A stretch of 64,000 nt of DNA from DAOTWA01 sp963702935 (lineage in GTDB: Bacteria; Chloroflexota; Anaerolineae; Anaerolineales; Anaerolineaceae). The notes under the pieces were generated by a model. That model saw nothing but the letters and a program-made list of their open reading frames with translations, was not told the origin of the DNA and ran no database searches. Positions 1-9,077 of the stretch are shown piece after piece. How positions within the stretch are numbered: position 1 is the stretch's first letter; each line of letters opens with the position of its first letter. Both the position numbers and the translations under genes were made by a program. The DNA lies in assembly GCA_963702935.1 (NCBI GenBank), contig OY969772.1, forward strand, positions 2,356,001 to 2,420,000, in the 5' to 3' direction.

Positions 1-130
1 GAATGTGGGTTATCGATCTTCAGGTGGGTGGTTAGAACAGTTTTCCTCCCCTGGAGAAGAATTATAGCATTTTCTTCTTTGGCGCGCGGGAAACTGGCAG
101 GCTTGAAAGACATGATATTTGTCACTGGTA

Positions 131-156
131 ATACTATGTATCACATTGTATAATAT
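131..156 (+). promoter_or_regulatory. Candidate promoter and PadR operator
   Basis: A perfect -10 hexamer TATAAT lies at 149-154, about 20 bases before the padR start. No good -35 sits 17 bases upstream; a TTGTCA at 119-124 is too far away. The -10 is buried in an AT-rich imperfect dyad (131-156, arms ATACTATGTA and TTGTATAATAT). PadR proteins commonly repress their own promoter from such AT-rich dyads, so autoregulation is inferred. Confidence 0.4.
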
Positions 157-173
157 GTCAAAGGATAGGAGAT

Positions 174-518
174 ATGGAACAAGATCAGCTCGTCGATAAT
201 CTCATTCAGGAGCTGCGGCGCGGGGTGATCGGCCTGGCGGTGCTCAGCCAGCTTCAAGAGGAGCAGTACGGCTACTCGGTGATGAAGCTGCTGGCAGACA
301 AGGGCCTCGAAGTAGAACAGGGCACGCTCTACCCGCTGCTGCGCCGCCTCGAATCGCAGGGGTTGCTGGAATCGAAGTGGCGCCTCGAGGACGCCCGCCC
401 CCGCCGCTATTACGTGATCAGCCCGCAGGGGAGGGAAGTCTTACCCAGGCTGGAAAAAGAATGGGCGAAGATCGTGGCTACGATCCAGCCGCTGCTTACA
501 TTTGCAGGGAAGGAATAA
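174..518 (+). CDS. PadR-family transcriptional regulator
   Basis: This 114-residue protein is a short PadR-type winged-helix repressor. The sequence shows the YGYSVMKLL helix (about residues 32-40), the recognition segment GTLYPLLRRLESQGLLES (about 50-67) and the wing PRRYYVISPQGRE (about 76-88). The start is supported by GGAGAT just upstream. Its stop is five bases before the next gene, which encodes a HAAS-type membrane protein; PadR plus HAAS membrane protein is a recurrent pair in which the regulator controls the membrane partner. The ligand cannot be told from sequence. Confidence 0.9.
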   Translation: MEQDQLVDNLIQELRRGVIGLAVLSQLQEEQYGYSVMKLLADKGLEVEQGTLYPLLRRLESQGLLESKWRLEDARPRRYYVISPQGREVLPRLEKEWAKIVATIQPLLTFAGKE

Positions 519-523
519 AGAAG

Positions 524-1543
524 ATGAATCTGGTTGAATTGTACGTCGATGAGGTGGGGCAACGCCTGCCGGACAAGCTGCGCGAGGATATCCAAAAGGA
601 AATTCGCTCGCTGATCGAGGATGCGTTGGAGGACGAGAGCCGGGCGCAGGGGCGGGCCCCGGATGAGGAGATGGCCGCGGTGGTGCTCGAGCGCCTCGGC
701 CCACCGCAGAAGGTGGCGGCTTCTTATTTGCCGCCGCGCTATCTAATCGGGCCCCAGCTTTATCCCTACTTCATCAACACCGCGCGCATCGTGCTGCCCA
801 TCGTGGTCATCCTGGCCATGGTCGGGCTGGGGGTTTCCCTGGGGTCGTCGACCAGCCCCTCCATGGATATTGGCGAAGTCATGGCGCAGATCATCTCCGA
901 CCTGTTAGGTGCGGTCATTCAGGCTATGGGCATGATCGTGTTGGTCTTCGCCATCCTGCAATGGACGATGCCCGAATTCAAGCTTCGGGAAAGGGGATGG
1001 GACCCGCGCAAGATGAAAGCTGCGCCCGATCCCGAACGAGTGCGCTTCGCCAAAGCCATCACCGATCTCTTCTTCACCGTTGCGGGGCTGGTGGTGTTCA
1101 ACCTCTACCCCCAATGGATCAGCTTCTCGCGCATCCAGGGCGGCCAGTGGGTGCACGCGCCGCTGCTCACGGCGGCTTTCTTCCAGTATTTGCCCTGGTT
1201 GAGCCTGTTGTGGGCGCTGGAAATTTGCCTTTACACCCTGCAGATCGCGCAGGGGCACTGGTCGGCGCTGACGCGCTGGCTGGCGGTGGGCCTGAACCTG
1301 TTCACGATTGGCCTCGCGGCGCGCATGCTGGTCGGCCCGGCCATCGTCGGGCTGGACCCGGCGGCCCTGTCCGCGGTGGGCTTCGCCATCACGGACCCCC
1401 AGGCGATCCAATTGCTCGGCGTGGCCCTGGCCAATTCGGCCCGCGTGGTGCTCGGCATTGTCCTGATCGTGAATGCCATCCGGCTGGTCCGCAATCTGTA
1501 CAGGCTCCTGCTGCGCGGGCGCTTGTCGACGGCGCTGGGCTAG
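524..1543 (+). CDS. HAAS-domain integral membrane protein
   Basis: The open frame begins further upstream (377), but ATG 524 is preferred because it follows the padR stop by five bases and begins with the typical MNLVELYVDEVGQRLP segment. That gives 339 residues. Residues 1-70 form a charged helical domain like the DUF1700/HAAS domain found next to PadR regulators, ending in ERLGPPQKVAASY. The rest holds about five hydrophobic segments (roughly 85-105, 125-150, 180-200, 220-250, 255-340 with breaks). It is probably a cytoplasmic-membrane protein of a PadR-controlled stress or envelope response. The exact function is unknown. Confidence 0.75.
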   Translation: MNLVELYVDEVGQRLPDKLREDIQKEIRSLIEDALEDESRAQGRAPDEEMAAVVLERLGPPQKVAASYLPPRYLIGPQLYPYFINTARIVLPIVVILAMVGLGVSLGSSTSPSMDIGEVMAQIISDLLGAVIQAMGMIVLVFAILQWTMPEFKLRERGWDPRKMKAAPDPERVRFAKAITDLFFTVAGLVVFNLYPQWISFSRIQGGQWVHAPLLTAAFFQYLPWLSLLWALEICLYTLQIAQGHWSALTRWLAVGLNLFTIGLAARMLVGPAIVGLDPAALSAVGFAITDPQAIQLLGVALANSARVVLGIVLIVNAIRLVRNLYRLLLRGRLSTALG

Positions 1544-1573
1544 AACTTTAATGAAACTTTTAAGAATTGCCTA

Positions 1574-1602
1574 TTGACTTTGACCTGAAGTATCCTTATA
1601 CT
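1574..1602 (+). promoter_or_regulatory. Sigma-70 promoter of the ilv-leu operon
   Basis: The sequence shows TTGACT at 1574-1579 and TATACT at 1597-1602, separated by exactly 17 bases. Transcription should start near 1608-1610, only about eight bases before the leader-peptide ATG at 1617, so the leader would be translated from a nearly leaderless mRNA. Everything between this promoter and ilvD fits an attenuator. Confidence 0.8.
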
Positions 1603-1616
1603 GTACCTATTATCCA

Positions 1617-1724
1617 ATGAATACTTACGCCCTCTCCCTTCTAGTTATTGTAGTACTACTTGCGGTTCTTATTATTAAGAGCCAAATTCTGGTTGGGAGG
1701 CCCCAAGAGGAGTTTACGGAGTAA
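1617..1724 (+). CDS. Branched-chain amino acid leader peptide
   Basis: An ATG at 1617 opens a 35-codon frame ending at TAA 1722-1724. The peptide begins MNTYALSLLVIVVLL and continues AVLIIKSQILV before a polar tail. Sixteen of residues 6-26 are Leu, Ile or Val, with eight in a row at positions 8-15. This is the signature of an ilv/leu leader peptide whose translation senses charged tRNA-Leu, -Ile and -Val. It lies between the operon promoter and a perfect terminator that precedes ilvD. No Shine-Dalgarno is visible, in keeping with the very short 5' end. It is too short for routine gene callers. Confidence 0.88.
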   Translation: MNTYALSLLVIVVLLAVLIIKSQILVGRPQEEFTE

Positions 1725-1773
1725 ATCCAGTAAACGGAAGCACAAGAAAGTAACTCGAGAGCCACCTGACCAG
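1689..1773 (+). promoter_or_regulatory. Candidate antiterminator of the ilv attenuator
   Basis: Bases 1689-1700 (CTGGTTGGGAGG, inside the last part of the leader ORF) can pair with 1762-1773 (CCACCTGACCAG) over 11 of 12 positions, two of them G-U. The second segment overlaps the 5' arm of the terminator, so the two structures exclude each other. A ribosome stalled on the Leu/Ile/Val codons would leave 1689-1700 free; one reading to the stop would mask it during transcription of the terminator. A second competitor, AGAGCCA at 1678-1684, matches the terminator 3' arm. Pairing was worked out by eye. Confidence 0.6.
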
Positions 1774-1788
1774 AAGGTGGCTCTTTTT
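1758..1788 (+). terminator. Rho-independent attenuator before ilvD
   Basis: AGAGCCACCT (1758-1767) and AGGTGGCTCT (1775-1784) form a perfect 10-bp stem with a seven-base loop, followed at once by a T run ending at 1788. It stands 24 bases before the ilvD start and after the leader peptide, so it must end most transcripts unless the antiterminator forms. Confidence 0.92.
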
Positions 1789-1811
1789 ATACCTTTTGAC
1801 GGAGTGAATCA

Positions 1812-3483
1812 ATGCGATCAAAGCAAATCAAGGCCGGAATTGAACGGGCCCCCCACCGGGCATTACTGAAGGCGGTTGGCGTCACCGACGCCGACATGGA
1901 CAAGCCATTTGTGGCCGTAGTCAACTCCTACGTGGACATCATTCCGGGGCACGTGCACCTGCAAGAATTTGGCCGGTTGGTCAAGCAGGCCATCCGTGAG
2001 GCGGGCGGGGTGCCCTTCGAGTTCAACACCATCGGCGTAGACGACGGTATCTCCATGGGGCACGTGGGCATGAAATATTCCCTGCCCTCCCGCGAGCTGA
2101 TCGCCGACTGCGTGGAGACCATGATGGAGGCCCACCGCTTCGACGGGATGGTGTGTATCCCCAATTGCGACAAAATCGTGCCGGGAATGCTGATGGCTGC
2201 CATGCGCGTCAACGTCCCGGCAATTTTTATTTCTGGAGGGCCCATGGCCGCCGGGCGCACCCCTGAAGGCGAAGCGGTGGACCTGATCTCGGTCTTCGAA
2301 GGGGTGGGGGCTTACCAGAGTGGGCGCATCGACGCCCAACGCCTGAAGATGTTGGAAGACTCCGCCTGCCCATCCTGCGGCTCCTGCTCGGGCATGTTCA
2401 CGGCCAACAGCATGAACTGCCTGATGGAAGCCCTGGGGCTGGCCCTGCCCTACAACGGCTCGGCCCTGGCGCGCACCCCCGAGCGCGAAGAGCTGGCCCG
2501 GCGCGCCGGCGCGCAGATCCTGAAGCTCATCGAGCAGGATATCACCCCGCGCCAGATCGCCACCCTGGAAGCCTTCGACGACGCCTTCGCCCTGGACATG
2601 GCCATGGGCGGCTCGACCAACACGATCCTGCACGGCATGGCCATCGCCCACGAGGCCGGCCTGGATTACCCGCTGGAGCGCATCAACCAGCTTTCCGACA
2701 AAGTTCCCCACCTGTGCAAAGTCAGCCCGGCCGGAAAATGGCACATGGAAGACGTGCACCGGGCGGGCGGCGTGCCGGCCATCCTCAAGGAGGTGCAGGC
2801 GGCCACCGGCTTGCTGCACCTGGATCGCATCACCGTCACCGGTGGGCCGCTGCGCGAGGCCGTCGAGCGGGCGGAAGTCAAAGATCACGACGTCATTCGT
2901 TCTTACGCCGAGGCGCATTCGAAGACGGGCGGGTTGGTTTGCCTGTTCGGCAATCTGGCCCCAAACGGAGCCGTGGTCAAGGCCGGCGGTGTGAGTGCGG
3001 GCATGCGCAAGTTTAGCGGCCCGGCGCGCATTTACGAGTTCGCAGGAAAGCGCCCAGAGCGGCATCCTGGCGCACGAGGTGCAGCCCGGCGAGGTGGTGG
3101 TCATCCGCTACGAAGGCCCCAAGGGCGGCCCCGGTATGCAGGAGATGCTCAGCCCCACCAGCGCCATCATGGGCATGGGGTTGGGCGATAAAGTGGCCCT
3201 GATCACCGACGGGCGCTTCTCGGGCGGCACGCGCGGAGCCTGCATCGGGCACGTCTCTCCCGAGGCGGCGGCGGGCGGCCCTATCGCCGCGCTGCAGCCC
3301 GGGGACGTGATCGAAATCGACCTGGACGCACGCACGCTCAACGCGTGTTTGAGCGCCGAGGAGATCCAGAGCCGCCTGGCAGCCTTGCCGCCCTTTCAAC
3401 CGCGCACGCAAAGCAAGTGGCTGCGGCGCTACGCACACTTCGTCACCAGCGCTGACCGGGGCGCAGTTCTGGAATACCAATAG
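1812..3483 (+). CDS. ilvD: Dihydroxy-acid dehydratase (one frameshift)
   Basis: IlvD dehydrates 2,3-dihydroxy-isovalerate and -methylvalerate in valine and isoleucine synthesis and carries an Fe-S cluster. Cys119 in PNCDK and Cys186/Cys189/Cys192 in CPSCGSCSGMF are visible, as is the C-terminal GRFSGGTRGACIGHVSPEA. ATG 1812 has GGAG seven bases upstream. The reading frame moves by +1 near 3044, where one extra base follows GARIYE-like coding; removing it gives about 556 residues, a normal IlvD length. The break is probably a sequence error because both halves are well conserved. It is the first structural gene after the attenuator. Confidence 0.93.
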
Positions 3484-3508
3484 CAAATTTTTGCGAGGAG
3501 GAAGACTT

Positions 3509-5223
3509 ATGAAACTTACCGGCGCTCAAATCGTTTGGGAGACCTTGATGCGTGAAGGGGTTGAGATCGTGTTTGGGTATCCTGGTGGGGCCAACCTGCC
3601 CATTTATGATGCCATGCCCGACTATCCGATTCACCACGTGCTGGTGCGCCACGAGCAGGGCGCCGCCCACATGGCCGACGGCTATGCCCGCGCTTCCGGC
3701 AAGGTGGGGGTGGCCATGGCCACCTCCGGGCCGGGCGCAACCAACCTGGTGACCGGGATCGCTACCGCCATGATGGATTCGTCGCCGACCGTTTTCATCA
3801 CCGGCCAGGTGACCAGCAAGCTGATCGGCTACGATGCTTTCCAGGAGACCGACGTTACCGGCATTACCCTGCCGATCACCAAGCACAATTACCTGGTGAC
3901 CGACGTCCACGAAATCGTGGCGCTGTGCTGCGCGAGGCCTTTTACATCGCCCGCACCGGGCGGCCCGGCCCGGTGCTGGTGGATATCACCAAAGATGCCC
4001 AGCAGAATTCGATGGAATGGGAATACTGACGACACCCCCATTCGCATGCGCCGGCTACCGCCCCGATCTACCGCCCGGCTCCGGAAGACATTCAACAGGC
4101 CGTCGAGCTGATCCAATCCGCCAAACGCCCGGTGATCCTGGCCGGGCAGGGCATCCTCATCAGCGGCGCGATGGACGAGGTGCTGGAGTTCGCCGAGCGC
4201 ACCCACACCCCGGTGGCCATGACCCTGCTGGGCCTGGGCGGTTTCCCGGCCAGCCATCCGCTGAACCTGGGCATGATGGGCATGCACGGCGAAGCCTGGG
4301 TCAACAAGGCCATTCAGGAAGCCGACCTGCTGCTGGCTTTCGGCATGCGCTTCGACGATCGGGTCACCGGCAACTTGAGGACTTACGCCACCAACGCCAA
4401 GAAGATCCACATCGACATCGATAAGGCCGAGATCAATAAGAATGTCAAGGTTGACGTGGCCCTGGTGGGCGACCTGCGCGAGCACCCTGCGCCAGTTGCT
4501 GGAATTCGTCGAGCCGCTGGATCACAGCGACTGGCTGGACAGAGGTCAAGGAGTGGAAGGGCAACAGCGCCGTGCGCGACATCCAGAACCTGCCCGATAA
4601 CGGCCATCTGTACGCCGCCCACGTGATCAACGACCTGTGGCGTTTCACCGGCGGCAAGGCCCTGATCGTCACAGATGTTGGCCAGAACCAGATGTGGGCC
4701 GCCCAGTATTACAAGCAGGACTACCCGCGCAATTTCATCACCTCCGGCGGGTTGGGCACGATGGGCTTTGGCCTGCCGGCGGCCATCGGCGCCAAGCTTT
4801 GGGCGCCCGGAGCAGGAAGTATGGGTGATTGCCGGCGACGGCGGTTTCCAGATGACCGCAGGCCGAGCTGTCTACAGCCGCCCAGGAAGGCATCAAGGTG
4901 AACGTAGCCATTATCAACAACGGCTACCTGGGCATGGTGCGCCAGTGGCAGGAATTCTTCTACGACCGGCGCTATTCGGCCACCCCCATGCGCAGCCCCG
5001 ATTTCGTCAAGATCGCCGAAGCGCACGGTCTGATCCGGCATGCGCGTGAGCCAGCCGGGCCGAAGTCGAGCCGGCGCTGCGCAAGGCGCAGGAGACCGAG
5101 GGGACGGTAGTGATCGATTTCCGGGTGGAAAAGGAAGACAGCGTTTATCCCATGGTGCCGACCGGGGCCGACCTGAAAGAAATGATCCGCCGGCCTGTGC
5201 CCATGCCGATACCGCGTCGATGA
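3509..5223 (+). CDS. ilvB: Acetolactate synthase large subunit (many frameshifts)
   Basis: The ThDP-dependent enzyme makes acetolactate or acetohydroxybutyrate. The N-terminal FGYPGGANLPIYDA, the ThDP glutamate region VRHEQGAAHMADGYAR, the central KRPVILAGQG domain and the C-terminal GDGGFQM and NNGYLGMVRQWQ motifs are all present, but in different frames. By my reading eleven extra bases (near 3919, 3924, 4027, 4050, 4056, 4483, 4541, 4809, 4859, 5036, 5059) must be removed, giving about 567 residues, a normal length. Conservation between breaks argues for local sequence error, not decay. ATG 3509 follows GAGGAGGAAG. IlvN follows after 35 bases. Confidence 0.88.
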
Positions 5224-5258
5224 TCGACCGTAGAGAACGACGTTTAGAGGAGAGAAGC

Positions 5259-5811
5259 ATGAATCATACCCTGGTTGTTTTGGTGGAGGATAAACCGGGC
5301 GTGCTGAACCGGGTCGCCTCCCTGTTTCGCCGCCGCGCATTCAATATCGAATCCCTGACCGTGGGCCATACCGAAACGCCCGGTGTCTCGCGCATGACCA
5401 TCACGGTGGACACGGATGAGCCCAGCATCGAGCGCCTGATCGGCTTACCTGTATAAATTGGTGAACGTCATCCAGGTCATCGATCTGTACCTCGATCCCC
5501 ACGTGTCAGCCGCGACCTGGCGATGATCAAGGTCAGCGCCAGCCCCGAGAACCGCTCGCAGATCATGCAGATCGTGGATGTCTTCCGCGCCCGCATCGTG
5601 GACGTGACCAACAATTCCTTCATCATCGAGATCACCGGCGACGAGGAAAAAATCGAAGGCTTCATCGATGTGCTGCGCCCATGGGGCATCATCGAGATGG
5701 TGCGCACCGGCATCGTGGCCATGGCGCGCGGGGTTTCCCCGGTCTACGTCAATGGGAGCGAGGCCGTAGACTCGCAATGGCAACGGGCACTATGCCCGGG
5801 TATTGGAATAG
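5259..5811 (+). CDS. ilvN: Acetolactate synthase regulatory subunit (frameshifts)
   Basis: This small subunit binds valine through its ACT domain and controls IlvB. The ACT start LVVLVEDKPGVLNRVASLFRR (in two pieces here: LVVLVEDKPG then VLNRVASLFRR) is clear at residues 5-25, followed by FNIESLTVG. The second half RSQIMQIVDVFRARIVD and the end VRTGIVAMARG lie in the same frame again after two breaks: an extra base near 5445 and two near 5500. Another extra base near 5775 would give the ending NGNGHYARVLE and stop at 5811; without it the frame stops at 5816. About 182 residues result, a typical long IlvN. AGAGGAGAG precedes ATG 5259. Confidence 0.85.
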
Positions 5812-5857
5812 CGTAACAAATTTGGAATTTTCAAAAATCAAAGGAGAAATAATCAAA

Positions 5858-6914
5858 ATGGCAAAGATGAATTTCGGCGGCGTCGAAGAAGAGGTGGTTA
5901 CCCGGCAGGAGTTCCCGCTGGAAAAGGCGCGCCAGGTGCTGAAAGACGAGACGGTGGCAGTGCTCGGTTACGGCGTCCAGGGCCCGGCCCAGGCGCTGAA
6001 TATGCGCGACAACGGCATCAAGGTAATCGTCGGGGTCAATCAGGGCGGGCGCTCCTGGAACAAGGCCCTCAAAGACGGCTGGGTGCCGGGCGAGACGCTT
6101 TTCTCGCTGGAAGAAGCCGCCGAACGCGGCACGGTCATCCAGTACCTGGTCTCGGATGCGGCCCAAAAGCTGATCTGGCCGAGGATCAAGCCCTGCTTGA
6201 AGCAGGGCGACGCCTTGTACTTCTCACACGGTTTCGCCGTGGTTTACAAGGAGCAGACCGGCGTGGTCGCGCCCGATTTCGTGGACGTGATCCTGGTGGC
6301 GCCCAAGGGCTCGGGCACCAGCGTGCGCGCCAATTTCCTCAACGGTAGCGGCATCAACAGCAGCTTTGCGGTCGAGCAGGATTACACCGGTCGAGCGCGG
6401 GAGCGCACCCTGGCCCTGGGAATCGCCATCGGCTCGGGCTATCTGTTCGCCACCACCTTCAAGAACGAAGTCTATCAGCGACCTGACCGGCGAGCGCGGG
6501 GTGCTGATGGGCGCCCTGGCGGGCATCATGGAAGCCCAATACACCACCCTGCGCAAGCACGGGCACACCCCCAGCGAAGCTTTCAACGAGACGGTGGAAG
6601 AGCTGACCCAGAGCCTGATCCGCCTGGTCAGCCAGAACGGCATGGACTGGATGTACGCCAACTGCAGCACCACCGCCCAGCGCGGCGCGCTGGATTGGGG
6701 GCCTGTCTTCCGCGACGCCACCCTGCCGGTCTTCGAGCGCCTGTACCAGAGCGTGGCCTCCGGCGAGGAGACCCGCATCGTCATCGAGGCCAACAGCGCG
6801 GCGGATTATAAGGAAAAGCTCGAAGAGGAATTAAGCCGGATGCGCGAAACGGAGATGTGGCGCACCGGCGCCAGCGTGCGCTCCTTGCGACCGGAGAATT
6901 GGAAAGAAGCCTGA
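5858..6914 (+). CDS. ilvC: Ketol-acid reductoisomerase (one frameshift)
   Basis: IlvC isomerises and reduces acetolactate with NAD(P)H. The Rossmann motif VLGYGVQGPAQALNMRDNG (about residues 33-51) and the C-terminal knotted domain with ERGVLMGALAGIMEAQY and NCSTTAQRGALDW are present. The GYGVQG form and the domain layout resemble the branch of the family found in Bacteroidetes and fungi (Ilv5-like) more than the short GSQG form. A +1 shift near 6480 splits the gene; removing one base gives 351 residues. ATG 5858 has AGGAGA upstream. About 200 bases without a clear signal separate it from leuA. Confidence 0.92.
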
Positions 6915-7123
6915 TCTGGCTACCTGGCAGCTTTGAGGAATGGGGCGCGGATGAGCACTGCCCCTGGCACCGCCCGCCAGGGCAGGTGAAACGTGGAAAA
7001 GAAGAAAATGACAGAAAACGACACCATTCTTGGAAAAACAGAAAATCTGTGTTTATCCGCGTCCCTACAAAGTGCCTGATGACCAGACAAGCTTTTAGTG
7101 TCAGGTAAGAAATGGAGAGAAGC

Positions 7124-8758
7124 ATGGACAGCAACTACGTTCGCATCTTCGACACCACCCTGCGTGACGGTGAGCAGTCCCCCGGCGCGACCATGACCAG
7201 CGCCGAGAAGCTGGAAGTGGCGCGCGGGTTGGCCAAGCTGGGTGTGGATGTGATCGAAGCCGGTTTCCCGGCGGCTTCTCCGGACGACCTGGAAGCGGTG
7301 CGCAAGATCGCCGTGGAGGTCGGGCGGGTAGACGACGACGGCTATGCCCCGATCATTTGCGGGCTGGCGCGAGCCACCCGTAGCGACATCGACAAGGCCT
7401 GGGAGGCTATCCGCCCGGCAGCTCGCCCGCGGATTCACGTTTTCCTGGCGACTTCCGACATCCACATGCAGTACAAGCTCAAGATGACCCGCGAGCAGGT
7501 GGTGGCGAAGGTCGACGAGATGGTCACCTACGCCCACAGCCTGTGCGCTGACGTGGAGTTCAGCCCGGAGGACGCCGGGCGCAGCGACCCGCAATTCCTG
7601 TACCAGCGTGCTGGATGTGGCCATCCAGGCGGGAGCCACCACCCTCAATATCCCCGATACGGTCGGATATACCCTGCCGGAGGAATTCGGCGGCCCTGAT
7701 CAGCGGCATCATCGAGCAACACGCCCGGCATTCAGAATTGCATCGTCTCGGTGCACTGCCACAACGACCTGGGCCTGGCGACGGCCAATACGCTGGCCGG
7801 GCTGCGCGCCGGGGCGCGCCAGGCGGAAGTCACCATCAACGGCATTGGGGAGCGCGCCGGCAACACCGCCCTGGAAGAGGTGGTCATGGCCTTGCAGACC
7901 CGTTATCCGGTCTTCAACCTGGCCACCGGCATCGACGCCACCCAGATCACGCGCATGAGCAAGCTGGTCAGCAACTACACCGGCATGGCCGTACAGGCCA
8001 ACAAAGCCATGGTGGGCGCCAATGCCTTTGCCCACGAAGCCGGCATCCACCAGGATGGCTTGCTGAAGAACCAGCAGACCTACGAGATCATGCGTCCCGA
8101 ATCGGTGGGCGCCTCGCAGACCAGGCTGGTGCTGGGCAAGCATTCCGGGCGCCACGCGCTGAACGCGCGCCTCTTGTCGCTGGGCTACACGCTGGACGAG
8201 AGCGAGCTGGGCGTGATCTTCGAGCGCTTCAAGTCCCTGGCGGATAAGAAGAAAGTCATCACCGACGCCGACCTGGAAGCGCTGGTCTCGGACGAGCTGT
8301 ACCAGCCGCGCGAGCTGTACACGCTGGACGGCTTGCAGGTAGCCTGTGGCACCATGGGCATGCCGACCGCCACGATTCGCCTGCGCGACCCGCAGGGGAA
8401 CCTGCACGTGCACGCCAGCGTGGGCACCGGCCCGGTGGACGCGGCCTATAAGGCCATCGACGCCATCGTGGGCTACCCCAACGTCTTACAGGAGTTCGTG
8501 GTGCACGCGGTGACGGAGGGCATCGACGCCCTGGGTGAGGTGACCGTGCGGCTTCAGGGAGAGGAGCCGCCCCAGGATGGGGCGACGGAGGAGCCCGAGC
8601 AGCCGCATACCCTGGGCGGCTATGGAGCAGACGCGGACATCGTGGTGGCCAGCGCCAAGGCTTACCTTTCGGCCTTGAACAAGATGCTGGTCGCCAGCGG
8701 GCAGTACGGCCCACCCGAAAAGGTGTCCACTCAATCGATCGCCGAAGCATATAAATGA
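7124..8758 (+). CDS. leuA: 2-isopropylmalate synthase (three frameshifts)
   Basis: LeuA condenses 2-oxoisovalerate and acetyl-CoA, the first step of leucine synthesis. The motif FDTTLRDGEQSPGATM opens the TIM barrel, the metal-binding HCHNDLGLATANTLAG lies in the middle, and the regulatory C-terminal domain (VTVRLQGEEPPQ to AYLSALNKM) is complete. Three single-base insertions within about 130 bases (near 7608, 7693, 7731) return to the original frame; corrected length is about 543 residues. ATG 7124 is chosen over ATG 7112 because GGAGAG lies between them. Leucine feedback through the C-terminal domain is expected from the family. Confidence 0.92.
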
Positions 8759-8770
8759 AAGGTGCGAGCA

Positions 8771-8835
8771 TTAAACCGCAAAGGACGCAAAGAAAAAATG
8801 TAGGTTCTCTTGGTGAGCTTTGCACCCCTGGTGGT
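8771..8835. repeat. Dispersed palindromic repeat, degenerate copy
   Basis: TTAAACCGCAAAGGACGCAA and a partly complementary TTTGCACCCCTGGTGGTTGA flank an AT-rich centre. It resembles the better-preserved palindromes at 10521, 14892, 15924, 16011 and 46328. It sits between leuA and the small ORF before leuC. Confidence 0.5.
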
Positions 8836-8885
8836 TGATATCCTTGCCCCGAACGAAAAAATAACCTTTGCCAAAGGAGAGAGAC

Positions 8886-9077
8886 ATGACCCCTACGAGG
8901 AAAGAAGCTGTTGAAATGCAAGTCGAGCAATCCTTCGAGCCGTTCAGCGAGCCGCACACCATCCCGGCCGGCTGGGACGTCTCGGCCTTTTCCTCATCGG
9001 AACGGGACAGCGTGACCCAATATGGGATGATGCGCGACCTGGCCGATGAACCCTTTTTTAGCGAGTATAAGGAATGA
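8886..9077 (+). CDS. Small protein coupled to leuC
   Basis: A 63-residue acidic protein begins at ATG 8886, five bases after AGGAGA. It ends in EPFFSEYKE with its stop overlapping the leuC start (ATGA at 9074-9077), so the two are translationally coupled. The protein is hydrophilic, with no cysteine, signal peptide or membrane segment, and a central FEPFSEPHTIPAGWDVSAF. I do not recognise the family. The strong ribosome site and the overlap argue that it is real. It may serve mainly to bring ribosomes to leuC or may assist the dehydratase; neither is shown. Confidence 0.65.
   Translation: MTPTRKEAVEMQVEQSFEPFSEPHTIPAGWDVSAFSSSERDSVTQYGMMRDLADEPFFSEYKE

Noticed and set aside
1660..1869. 69-codon frame overlapping the attenuator and ilvD start
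   Set aside because: It runs through the terminator stem and into ilvD in another frame; the 35-codon leader ORF explains this region.
1863..3104. 413-codon open frame on the minus strand opposite ilvD
   Set aside because: It mirrors the codon bias of the ilvD strand, is rich in His/Gln/Gly/Val and has no recognisable motif; ilvD is certain.
3040..8000. Programmed +1 frameshifting in the ilv-leu genes
   Set aside because: The sites share no slippery motif or stop-codon context, are too many per gene and are absent from neighbouring genes; local sequence error is simpler.
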